Part shown: piece by piece, positions 50,991-58,713 of the stretch
Position numbering within the stretch: position 1 is the first letter of the stretch
How the letters are laid out: every line of letters begins with the position of its first letter
Position numbers and translations under genes: made by a program
The notes under the pieces: model-generated
What the model was told of the DNA's origin: nothing
Seen by the model: the letters and a program-made list of their open reading frames with translations, nothing else
Databases searched by the model: none
Assembly: GCA_016187465.1 (NCBI GenBank)
Contig: JACPJQ010000007.1
Location: forward strand, 170,168-234,167
DNA length: 64,000 nucleotides
Source: Candidatus Woesearchaeota archaeon
GTDB taxonomy: Archaea > Nanobdellota > Nanobdellia > Woesearchaeales > GW2011-AR4
Direction: 5' to 3'

Positions 50991-51704
50991 TTATTTTTCT
51001 TTTAATTGCTGAAGGAGTTTTTTGTCTTTGATGTGCTTTTCCGGGTTGCTTACTGATGCCAAGAAATCGTCAGGCTTATTGCTCCAGTCTTCCTTGACGA
51101 TTTTAAACAATTTGGCCTTGATGGGAACATCCATGTCTGTTTGCTCTTCTATTTCGCATACCTTTTCAAAGAGCCAGAAATACCAGCGCCTGTTTTCGCT
51201 GCTTTGCTCAATGCATTCGTTGTAAATGATGTCATAGTTTAAGCCTTCCCTTATGAATCGAGCGCAATCCTCTATGTCGCCCTTTCTTGGCGTCATTGCT
51301 TTGAACAAGAAAATGTCTTCATTTGAGGCAAGGAAAATTTTAAGCTTGCCATATTCCTTGAACAACGTTGCTCTTTTTTTCATGTCAAAACTGAACTTCA
51401 GCATTTTGCCAACTTCATTCAGGAACACGTCAATTCTTGAATCTCCTTTTTCGTACACTGATAATGCAGTAAGGTAGAATTCATCCTCAAGGTCTGTTGC
51501 TCTTGCGAACCCTGCTGAAAGAATTGCCATGTCAAGTGCCTCAAATTCATTCTTGTCAGTCGCAATAAGGTCAACATCTTTCGTAGCTGTTTTCAGTCCC
51601 CGAAAGCTCATTGCTCCGCCTCCAATCATGTAAACGCTGCATTCCCTCCCAAGCTTGTTGGCAACTGAGCTGATCCAAGATTCTAATTCATTTTTATCAA
51701 ACAT
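50991..51704 (-). CDS. DUF6036-like nucleotidyltransferase, toxin candidate
   Basis: 237 residues. VYMIGGGAMSFRGLKTATKDVDLI near residue 24 carries the Gly-rich loop and D-V-D; RIDVFLNEVGKML and IFLASNEDIFLFKAMTPRKGDIEDCARFI give the DUF6036/AbiEii-type core. A C-terminal ~60-residue extension ends LLQQLKEK. It overlaps by eight bases the upstream winged-helix gene, its likely antitoxin. A 78-base copy of its 3-prime end lies at 48156. Confidence 0.72.
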   Translation of the reverse strand: MFDKNELESWISSVANKLGRECSVYMIGGGAMSFRGLKTATKDVDLIATDKNEFEALDMAILSAGFARATDLEDEFYLTALSVYEKGDSRIDVFLNEVGKMLKFSFDMKKRATLFKEYGKLKIFLASNEDIFLFKAMTPRKGDIEDCARFIREGLNYDIIYNECIEQSSENRRWYFWLFEKVCEIEEQTDMDVPIKAKLFKIVKEDWSNKPDDFLASVSNPEKHIKDKKLLQQLKEK

Positions 51705-52617
51705 TTTTCACACCGTACATTCTTGCAATCCTTCTGAATTCATTTCTGTCAAACCGAGGAAGATGCTCTGTTTTTATAGCTTCTTCTTTTGAATCAAGCA
51801 ATGTTTCAAAATCCCTGAATGCAGAATACATGTCATAAAACATTGCCTTTTGCCTTGCTTTTCCTCTCGGCAGCTTATTTTTCAAGAAAAAAGCTAAGAA
51901 TAGGTAAAGAGTTCTGGAATCTTCTATTTCAAGCAAAGAATGGACAAAGATGTCCTCTTTTGACAATTTCTTCTCCGGAAAATAACATAAAGCCTTGACT
52001 GCATGAATCTTAATTCCATAGTCTTCATATCTTGAAAAGCCAGTATAAACTCCCTTTTTCAGCTTCGGCTCATCAATCTCAAAAATTATTTCGTTGCCGT
52101 ATTTCCATTTTATTCTGCCGTTAAGCCTTGAAAAATTCCTGTATTCTTTCAAGAATTCAAAAAGCAAATGCCATGTTTTGCTATTTACTCTGCACATGCC
52201 ATGCTGCCTGGACAAAATGCCTCGGTTTGCAAGCTCTTTAGATAATGTTCTTGCTGCAATTAAGGAAATCCCTGCTAACGGGGATGCTGACTTAATGGTT
52301 TTCCAATCGAAGCAAACGGAAGTTAGCAATTTAAGCCTTGCTCCTGACAAAATTTGGGAAAAATCAATGGTTTTGTATTCTATCATCAAGTCTCTGAGTT
52401 TTAAGGCATAAGGCGAATTAGAAATTACTATTTTTTTTCTGCTTTTATTCAAAGAAAAGCTTGATTCTTTTGCTATGAATCCTTCTTCTTCAAGCTCTGA
52501 AACCACTTCAGATATCCAATTTTTTGACCTATGCAGTTTTTGCGAAAGCTGCGAAATAGTATTGTAATCATGGATTACAAGCTTAAACGCCTGCAGCATG
52601 GGTTTTGTGAGCTTCAT
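51697..52617 (-). CDS. Winged-helix protein, AbiEi-like antitoxin candidate
   Basis: 306 residues. The N-terminus is a winged helix (ISQLSQKLHRSKNWISEVVSELEEEGFIAKES). A second helix-turn-helix-like segment appears near residue 115 (SPLAGISLIAARTLSKELANRGILSRQ). The C-terminal half is helical and unassigned, containing YEDYGIKIHAVKAL. Pairing with the nucleotidyltransferase downstream and its own operator support a TA role. Confidence 0.65.
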   Translation of the reverse strand: MKLTKPMLQAFKLVIHDYNTISQLSQKLHRSKNWISEVVSELEEEGFIAKESSFSLNKSRKKIVISNSPYALKLRDLMIEYKTIDFSQILSGARLKLLTSVCFDWKTIKSASPLAGISLIAARTLSKELANRGILSRQHGMCRVNSKTWHLLFEFLKEYRNFSRLNGRIKWKYGNEIIFEIDEPKLKKGVYTGFSRYEDYGIKIHAVKALCYFPEKKLSKEDIFVHSLLEIEDSRTLYLFLAFFLKNKLPRGKARQKAMFYDMYSAFRDFETLLDSKEEAIKTEHLPRFDRNEFRRIARMYGVKNV

Positions 52618-52634
52618 TTTACTATAATTAATAT

Positions 52635-52669
52635 AAATACCGATTTAATATATAAATATATCGGTATTT
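52635..52669 (-). promoter_or_regulatory. Inverted repeat spanning the TATA-like box of the 52617 gene
   Basis: Perfect 10-base arms AAATACCGAT (52635-52644) and ATCGGTATTT (52660-52669) flank a 15-base AT-only TATA-like spacer. Binding here would block the promoter of the AbiE-like pair. Confidence 0.7.
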
Positions 52670-52683
52670 TTATGTAAATAAAA

Positions 52684-52880
52684 AGAATAGCGGCCTGCCT
52701 GAAACAAAGCACACATGGGATATGACAGCTGAGGTTAATCAGGCATTAAGCTCGAACAAGAAATTCACAGTTGTGCTGAAGCACGACACAGAAGACAAAA
52801 GCAATAACTACAGGTATGCACAGTATTTGACAAGAGAATATCCAGAAGCAGGCTATAGGCCGCAGTTGATTATGAGTTGA
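52684..52880 (+). pseudogene. Second 3-prime fragment of the DNRLRE surface protein gene
   Basis: Encodes NSGLPETKHTWDMTAEVNQ through RPQLIMS with no start. The 99 bases from 52688 are identical to 46503-46601 of the intact gene. From about 52825 on, the sequence matches the other fragment (50698) better, for example TATGCACAGTATTTGACAAG. It is a mosaic of the two. Confidence 0.85.
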
Positions 52881-53054
52881 TAGTTTTTGTTTAACTGAGT
52901 TTTGAGTTTATTATGCAGAAAATCGTTACTTTAAGAAATGATTAAATTTATCTTTTTTCTTTAAATTTTTGTAAATCTCGTTTGGTATTTCTTAGGTATG
53001 TACCTGCTCAGGCCTATGGGCTACTTAAACTAAAACATAGTTTTGGAATGAGCT
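52881..53054. other. Non-coding stretch between the second DNRLRE fragment and hepT
   Basis: No gene seen. It contains a small perfect stem with arms AAACTA/TAGTTT near 53026-53043, close to the 3-prime end of hepT, which may help end transcription. Confidence 0.3.
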
Positions 53055-53417
53055 TTATTTTGTATTGCCTCCATTATGTTCTAACTCTTTAAGCAGGTTG
53101 AGGATATTTGGCTTAATTGGAGGCAGTTCTTCCTTTACAACCTTCCAGATTATTTCAAGGTCAACTCCATGGTATTCATGTATGAGTTTATCCCTAATTC
53201 CAGCCATCTCTTTCCAAGGAATCTTGAGATGTTTCCTGCGGAGCTCATCAGGAATCTTTTTTGCCGCTTCGCCCATTATTTCAAGGCTACGTATGACGGC
53301 ATTTACTGTCTTTTTGTCCTCCTTGAAATCGGCAAATGACAATTCTTTTGTAAATTCCTCGGTTTCTTTTATTGAATCAGATATATCCTGAATGTAATCC
53401 CCGTATTCCCTTTTCAT
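53055..53417 (-). CDS. hepT: HepT-type HEPN RNase toxin (DUF86)
   Basis: 120 residues, normal for HepT. RSLEIMGEAAKKIPDELR and WKEMAGIRDKLIHEYHGVD contain the catalytic R-x4-H-x-Y motif (RDKLIHEY) near residue 84. The toxin cleaves RNA. It overlaps the upstream mntA by four bases. Unlike the other HEPN genes here, it keeps a canonical active site. Confidence 0.92.
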   Translation of the reverse strand: MKREYGDYIQDISDSIKETEEFTKELSFADFKEDKKTVNAVIRSLEIMGEAAKKIPDELRRKHLKIPWKEMAGIRDKLIHEYHGVDLEIIWKVVKEELPPIKPNILNLLKELEHNGGNTK

Positions 53418-53707
53418 ATTGCAACCACCTCCTTAAGGATATGCTGCCCTATTCTTGGCTTCAGGGCATTTTTTGTGACTAAATCTACCTTTACGCCAAG
53501 AATCTTGCCAATGCGCTCTTCCATTTCAAGAAATTTAAAAAACCCTATAGACTCTTCAAATTCCACTAAAATGTCAATATCGCTTGATTTCTTCTGCTCC
53601 CCCCTCGCATAAGAGCCAAATACTCCGATTTCTTTAACATTGTATGTTTCCCTTAACTCTTCTTTGTGTTTTGACAGTATTGACTGGATTTGCTTTAAAT
53701 CTTTCAT
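53414..53707 (-). CDS. mntA: MntA-type minimal nucleotidyltransferase antitoxin
   Basis: About 97 residues from ATG 53707, four bases after a GGTGGAT site; an in-frame upstream GTG at 53716 is less likely. The motif IGVFGSYARGEQKKSSDIDILVEF has GSYARGE-x(4)-SDIDIL, and VKVDLVTKNALKP completes the fold. MntA AMPylates a tyrosine of HepT and so inactivates it. Order mntA-hepT matches known pairs. Confidence 0.92.
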   Translation of the reverse strand: MKDLKQIQSILSKHKEELRETYNVKEIGVFGSYARGEQKKSSDIDILVEFEESIGFFKFLEMEERIGKILGVKVDLVTKNALKPRIGQHILKEVVAI

Positions 53708-53821
53708 TTTATCCACCTTCCTAAATCTTTGGTTTTAACTTCTTCTTTAATCTTTTCATTTCCTGACAAGAATCCAAATTTTCAGTAACATTTTTAAATG
53801 CAGTTCTTATACCACTACAAA

Positions 53822-54961
53822 ATGACTACAATAAATCCCAAGAATATCCTTATTGGCTTGGCTGCGCTGCTTGCAGTTATTCTGATATTTAATATAGCGG
53901 TTACAATCAATATTGATAATAATTTAAAAAAAAGCGCAGAAGAGCAAAAAGAAAAATCAAGGCTGGGAAAAATTGAGTTGACTGTTATAAAGAATTCTAA
54001 ATGCAGCGATTGCTTTGATGTAACTCCGATTTTGAGCAGCATAAAAAAAGCAAAGGCAAACATAACGAAAGAAACAACTTTGGAGTTTGGTACACCGCAA
54101 AGCAGGGAGATATTAAGCAAATACAAGATTGAAAAGGTGCCGTCTATTATTGTAACTGGCGAAATTAGCAAAGTCAGCATTCAGGGCATGGATAATAAAG
54201 AAGATGCCTTGGCGCTCACAAAAATTAATCCCCCTTACACCAATGTGTCAACGGGCAGGATTGAAGGGCATGTATCGTTGATAAAGCTTGTTGCTCCTGA
54301 CTGCGAGCAGTGCAGCGACCTGCATAGCCTATTGGCGCAAATTAAACAGGGCGGAGTTAAGCTATCAGCCGAAGCAGGTGTGACAACAGACAGCAAAGAA
54401 GGAAAGGAGCTTATAGAAAAATACAAGATTGGCTTTGTGCCGACAATGATTTTTTCAAGCGACTTAAAATTTTATGATATTATCACTAAGGCATGGCCTC
54501 AAGTCGGGACAAAAGAAAGCGACGGCTCGTATGTTTTAAGGCTGCCAAGCCCGCCATTCATTAACCTGACAGACGGCAAATTAAGAGGGCTCGTAACAAT
54601 GACTTACCTGCTTGACAAAAGCTGTCCTGAATGCTTTAACGCCAGCATTTACAAAAGGGTGCTGGCAGATCCAAAGGGATTTGCAGTTACTTTTGACGAA
54701 GAGGAAACATTAGACATCAGCGATGCAAAGGCAAAAGGGCTGGTATTAAAATACAACATAACACAGGCTCCGACAGTTATTTTATCTGACGAAATCAGCG
54801 CATACCCTTCTCAGCAGTCATTAAAGCAGTTCTTTTCTGTTGAAAAGGACGGCTCGTATGTTTTCAGGAAAGTTTCTGTTCTGGGAAACTACAAGGATTT
54901 GATAAGCGATAAGATGATCAACAAAGCAGTGCCAAAGACAACAAGTGTCAATCAGGGTTAA
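53822..54961 (+). CDS. Membrane-anchored protein with three thioredoxin-like CxxC domains
   Basis: About 379 residues from ATG 53822, just after a TATA-like ATTTTTAAATG (about 53788-53798), giving a nearly leaderless transcript. One N-terminal membrane helix (ILIGLAALLAVILIFNIAVTI) anchors an outer part with three similar ~100-residue units. Each has a CxxC (CSDC, CEQC, CPEC) near its start, followed by a K-Y-x-I/x-x-V/A-P-T/S thioredoxin-like cis-Pro segment (EKVPSIIV, GFVPTMIF, TQAPTVIL). Likely an extracytoplasmic thiol oxidoreductase, useful for the many Cys-rich secreted proteins here. Confidence 0.78.
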   Translation: MTTINPKNILIGLAALLAVILIFNIAVTINIDNNLKKSAEEQKEKSRLGKIELTVIKNSKCSDCFDVTPILSSIKKAKANITKETTLEFGTPQSREILSKYKIEKVPSIIVTGEISKVSIQGMDNKEDALALTKINPPYTNVSTGRIEGHVSLIKLVAPDCEQCSDLHSLLAQIKQGGVKLSAEAGVTTDSKEGKELIEKYKIGFVPTMIFSSDLKFYDIITKAWPQVGTKESDGSYVLRLPSPPFINLTDGKLRGLVTMTYLLDKSCPECFNASIYKRVLADPKGFAVTFDEEETLDISDAKAKGLVLKYNITQAPTVILSDEISAYPSQQSLKQFFSVEKDGSYVFRKVSVLGNYKDLISDKMINKAVPKTTSVNQG

Positions 54962-54980
54962 TTAATAAAGCATTAGTAAA

Positions 54981-55085
54981 TTATACTCACGGACAAAAAT
55001 AATTATACAATAGTTGTCCGTTCGTAATAAGCAAATGACTTATTTATGTATAAATAACTGTGTCATTTGCTATAATATAAAATTA
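54981..55085 (+). repeat. Bipartite structured element, copy 1
   Basis: The left 49 bases (54981-55029) match 62964-63012 with one difference and contain dyad arms ACGGACAA/TTGTCCGT. The right 27 bases (55059-55085) match 63245-63271 at 23 positions. Between and into the right end lies one long hairpin (55030-55071): arms AGCAAATGAC/GTCATTTGCT and TTATTTAT/ATAAATAA with a 2-base loop and a 4-base bulge. In copy 2 the same flanks enclose a different, longer hairpin array. Confidence 0.7.
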
Positions 55086-55268
55086 GGGTTTGCTACTATC
55101 TCTAACAACGACTACGATTATAAAACATGGTTTTGGATTCCATCAGAAAAAGTTTCTGATGAGGATATTCAATTTAAAAACAATAAATACAAAAACAACT
55201 ATTTAATTCCCATGGAAGTATTTGAAAGGGTTTCTGATAAGGCTTCATTAGAAAAGGTTTTTGAATAA
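55086..55268 (+). CDS. Small unknown reading frame, possibly 5-prime truncated
   Basis: Codes for GFATISNNDYDYKTWFWIPSEK ... LIPMEVFERVSDKASLEKVFE, about 60 residues with no family I know. The frame extends left through the structured element to an ATG at 55035 or a TTG at 55014. Those residues come from the hairpin, so the natural start may have been lost. It ends just before the vapB-like gene. It could be a real small protein or a remnant. Confidence 0.4.
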   Translation, partial: GFATISNNDYDYKTWFWIPSEKVSDEDIQFKNNKYKNNYLIPMEVFERVSDKASLEKVFE

Positions 55269-55353
55269 ATTTTTCTATTTTATTCGTAAAAGCCGCTTCG
55301 AAAACGAAACATTTATATATCAATTGCTATCAAATACTATACAGGTGATGTTT

Positions 55354-55668
55354 ATGGAAACTGAACAATTCAACATAAGGATGCCAAAGGATTTGGTGCA
55401 GGACTTGGATATAATTTCAAAACTGCTGAAGGTGAACAAGTCGGAATGGGTAAAGACAAAGTTAGCTGAGGAAGTGCATGAGGAAAAGAACAAGCTTTTA
55501 ATGGAGTTAAGCACTTTGTACGCCAATGGAATGATTAGCAAAGAGAAGATAGAAAAGCTGGTCGGAAAGGATATTGCTGATGAGATGGAATCTATCAAAG
55601 TTATTGCTCAAAAAAGCGTGAAGCACGGCTTGGAATATGGCAAAAAGCTCAGAAAACTACATTCTTGA
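55354..55668 (+). CDS. Ribbon-helix-helix antitoxin (VapB-like)
   Basis: About 104 residues from ATG 55354, four bases after GGTGAT; upstream in-frame starts at 55261 and 55348 are less likely. QFNIRMPKDLVQDLDIISKLLKVNKSEWVKTKLAEEV is a ribbon-helix-helix domain. The C-terminal region (ISKEKIEKLVGKDIADEMESIK ... HGLEYGKKLRKLHS) resembles antitoxins of PIN toxins. TATA-like ATTTATATAT at 55311-55320. The PIN gene overlaps its end by 32 bases. Confidence 0.75.
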   Translation: METEQFNIRMPKDLVQDLDIISKLLKVNKSEWVKTKLAEEVHEEKNKLLMELSTLYANGMISKEKIEKLVGKDIADEMESIKVIAQKSVKHGLEYGKKLRKLHS

Positions 55669-56134
55669 TACTTCTGCACTAATCAGCTTGGAAAGTATCA
55701 ATTTTTTGGAGCAGGTATTAGTGTCATTTTCAGTTACTACAACAAATTCTGTAATTATGGAACTGGAGGAATTTGCAAGATATGATGATAAATATGGCGA
55801 AATTGCAAAAAATGTTCTTAAACTAAAAACAGATTTACAATTGAATCTTGCGAAATAAAAGAATCAATAAAATACATAGAATCCACTGACAATGAACTTT
55901 ATAATTTATCATTAAAAAGGAGATTACCTCTAGTTACAGATGAAACAAAACTAGTCCATCACACCAGACATAAAATTGAGGTATATTTTACTACTGTCTT
56001 TTTTGTTCTCTTAATAAATGCAGGGCATATCACAAAAAAGGGAGCATTAGAGCTTTTGGAAAAATTAAGAATCATTAGAAATTGGAAAAACAACATCATT
56101 TATTTAATAACAAAAGACCAGCTTGAACGATTAT
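55637..56134 (+). pseudogene. PIN-domain toxin gene with a frameshift
   Basis: The first part (MAKSSENYILDTSALISLESINFLEQ ... ELEEFARYDDKYGEIAKNVLKLK) is a PIN N-terminus with the first catalytic Asp. At about 55826-55832, in CTAAAAACAG, the frame must shift by one. The other frame then continues NRFTIESCEIKESIKYIES ... LPLVTDETKLVHHT (second acidic cluster) ... KDQLERL and stops at 56132-56134. One missing A in the A-run would explain it. Without a shift the protein stops at 55858 with 73 residues and lacks half the active site. Confidence 0.8.
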
Positions 56135-56164
56135 AGCCGAGGTTTATGATTAAATGCTAATTTT

Positions 56165-58582
56165 TTAACGATAATAATCCTTATTAGTATAGTAAAGAAC
56201 ATTGTCAGCGCATCTTACCCTTGATGCAGGTGAACTCTGCTGTTGGGTTGTTGTTGCCCAGTTGGTGTTGTCGCCTGTATTAGTGTACTTGTATGCTGTT
56301 TTTGTCCCGCTTACTGAGCCGTAGCTCTTATATGCGTAAGTTCCCTGCGCGCATTTGCAGAATTTCTTGAACTGGCTGCTGCCCCTGACAAGATAGAGGT
56401 TTGTTGCGCTCCAGCATTTGACTGCACAGACATTTCCATTATCTATAACTCCATTACAGTCGTCATCAATGTTATTGCATACTTCATTTGATGGGGTGCC
56501 TGGAGTGCAGGTATTTACCAGCGCTCCGGACTGGCATAAAAGCTGGCCAGAAGATGCGCAAGCCCCTGTTCCGCAATTTGTGGGTGTTGAAACATAAGCT
56601 TCGTCTATTTGGCCGTCGCAGTTATTATCGATGTTGTTGCAGTTTGAATCTGATGCTCCCGGGTTTACAGTGTTGTCATTGTCATTGCAGTCATTTCCCA
56701 ATGCGCAGTTTGTTCCATAGCCGTCATTGTCATTGTCTATGCATACCAAGCAATTAAAGTCATTTATATCTGTCAATCCGTCACAATCATTGTCTAAATT
56801 GTCAAAACAGCTTGATTCATTAAATTGGTAATCAATTCCATAGTTTGCTGCGCCGCATGCCAGCCATCCTGAAAAGCCTCCGCAACTTTTTGTTGAGCCG
56901 CTGCAAACTCCAATTTGGTTTTCGCATAACGGGGCAACTAAATTATCATCTGTAATTCCATTGCAGTCGTCGTCTATTCCATTGCAATCTTCAGCTGCTG
57001 GAATTCCTTCTGTGCATTGTTCTATTCCATTAGCACAAGTTGACTGAGCCTGACAAGCGCCTGTTCCGCACGAATAAGGGGCATAATTTTCATCTATAAA
57101 GCTGTTGCAGTTATTGTCAATGCCATTGCAATTTGAATCAGATGCTGCAGGATTAATTCCGGCATTGCTGTCATCGCAGTCATTGGTTTCTGCGCAATAA
57201 GAATCCTGATCAATGTCAGTGCACTGCTGCCCATTGTAAAGCAATGCTGCCTTTGCATCAATTATGCCGTATCCATATTCACTATCTTTTCCGGGAGTGC
57301 CTTTGTCTTCTGCTGTTTTTTCAAGCGCCTCCCTTACATCAGCCGGATTATTTTTGCCATTTGCTATTAATAGTGCCGCAACACCCGAAACATGCGGTGT
57401 TGCCATTGAAGTGCCCTGGAAAAACCAGTAGCCAAATGCATTTGTGTTTTTTGTAGTGGGATTGAATGTCTGCTGCAGCACTCCATCTCCATACCCATCT
57501 CCATTTTGGTCTACTGTTGTATCGCCGCCCGGTGCAGCAACATCGACATAATTTCCGGTGGTTGAGTAATAGCTTCTTGTTTCATCATATCTTGTGGCTG
57601 CTACAGCAATAACATAATCATCGTATGCAGCAGGATAATTCGCTTGGCCTCCTGCACCGCCATTTCCGGCAGCAGCTATAATTGTGACGCCTTTACTGTA
57701 AGCATATGCAAGCGCATTTTCAAGAGTGAATGAGGGGAATGTGCCGCCTAAACTCATGCTGATAACCTTTGCTCCGTTGTCAGCGGCATATATAATACCG
57801 TCTGCAATCCAGGAATATGAGCCTGAACCGCTTGAATCAAGCGCCTTTATCGGCATGATTTTGGCACCAAATGCCACTCCTGCAACTCCAATGCCATTAT
57901 TGGTTGTTTGCGCAATAGTGCCTGCAACATGAGTGCCGTGGGAATTGTCGTCATTAGCATGATTGTCTGAGTTGGCAAAATCATATCCCTGCACAAAACT
58001 TGTGCCTGCAAGGTCAGGCGCTTTGTAATAGCACTTTACGCCGGAAGGCGTGCTTTGGCAATAATTTTCATATGCAACACCGGTATCGATAACCGCCACT
58101 ATGACATTGCTGCCATTTGTTATGTCCCAGGCATCTTTGACATTTATACCGCCATATTGTGAGTTGTAAAAATTCCATTGGTAGCCAAAATAGGGGTCAT
58201 TTGGCACCATCATGGCATGTGCTATGTAATCCGGCTCTGCATATTCAACCAAAGGATTGTTTTTGTAAAGCCTCACCATCTCTTGGACATTTCTGTTAGA
58301 CGGAATTTTTAATCTCTCAAAGCGGGTAAATTTGCCTTTAGGCAATTCAGAAGCTCCGAATATATCTCTTATTCTCTTTTTGTCCTTATCTTTTACTCCA
58401 TCTTTAAATTTGACAATAATTTCATCTGGAATATATTGTTCATTAAGTACTTCTGCTTTTTGTGAAAGTAGTTGGTTATTAACTTGAATGTCATTGGAAG
58501 GATTGGCAGCCCCCGCTACTCCGGAGGCTATAAGAATTAGCAATGCCAAAATTAAAAAATGCCGATTTAGTGTTGTTTTCAT
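56165..58582 (-). CDS. Secreted subtilase with MopE-type repeats
   Basis: 805 residues. The signal peptide is MKTTLNRHFLILALLILIASG. An I9-like propeptide (IPDEIIVKFKDGV ... YAEPDYIA) comes before the S8 domain, with Asp in VAVIDTGVAYENY, His in SHGTHVAGTIAQ, Asn in IIAAAGNGG and Ser in GTSMATPHVSGVAAL. From about residue 450, Asp/Asn/Cys repeats (DCDDSNAGINPAASDSNCNGIDNNCN, CNGIDDDCNG, CNDNDNTVNPGA) occupy ~270 residues. A ~75-residue Cys-containing end domain carries SATNLYLVRGSSQFKKFCKC. Probably calcium-stabilised and cell-surface active. Confidence 0.93.
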   Translation of the reverse strand: MKTTLNRHFLILALLILIASGVAGAANPSNDIQVNNQLLSQKAEVLNEQYIPDEIIVKFKDGVKDKDKKRIRDIFGASELPKGKFTRFERLKIPSNRNVQEMVRLYKNNPLVEYAEPDYIAHAMMVPNDPYFGYQWNFYNSQYGGINVKDAWDITNGSNVIVAVIDTGVAYENYCQSTPSGVKCYYKAPDLAGTSFVQGYDFANSDNHANDDNSHGTHVAGTIAQTTNNGIGVAGVAFGAKIMPIKALDSSGSGSYSWIADGIIYAADNGAKVISMSLGGTFPSFTLENALAYAYSKGVTIIAAAGNGGAGGQANYPAAYDDYVIAVAATRYDETRSYYSTTGNYVDVAAPGGDTTVDQNGDGYGDGVLQQTFNPTTKNTNAFGYWFFQGTSMATPHVSGVAALLIANGKNNPADVREALEKTAEDKGTPGKDSEYGYGIIDAKAALLYNGQQCTDIDQDSYCAETNDCDDSNAGINPAASDSNCNGIDNNCNSFIDENYAPYSCGTGACQAQSTCANGIEQCTEGIPAAEDCNGIDDDCNGITDDNLVAPLCENQIGVCSGSTKSCGGFSGWLACGAANYGIDYQFNESSCFDNLDNDCDGLTDINDFNCLVCIDNDNDGYGTNCALGNDCNDNDNTVNPGASDSNCNNIDNNCDGQIDEAYVSTPTNCGTGACASSGQLLCQSGALVNTCTPGTPSNEVCNNIDDDCNGVIDNGNVCAVKCWSATNLYLVRGSSQFKKFCKCAQGTYAYKSYGSVSGTKTAYKYTNTGDNTNWATTTQQQSSPASRVRCADNVLYYTNKDYYR

Positions 58583-58713
58583 GACTGCCTGTTCATGTTT
58601 ATGGTTAATCTCTTAGCCGAAATACTGTAAATTTTCCTTAATAATGGCTCATCCGTTTATAAATCTTCCTATACAGAAAATTATGATTTATCCTATGCCA
58701 GTAATGACAATAT

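Noticed and set aside
55826..55834. Programmed minus-one frameshift in the PIN gene
   Set aside because: Only the P-site codon could re-pair well; the A-site codon would mismatch after slipping, and no downstream stem is evident. A base deletion or sequencing error is simpler.
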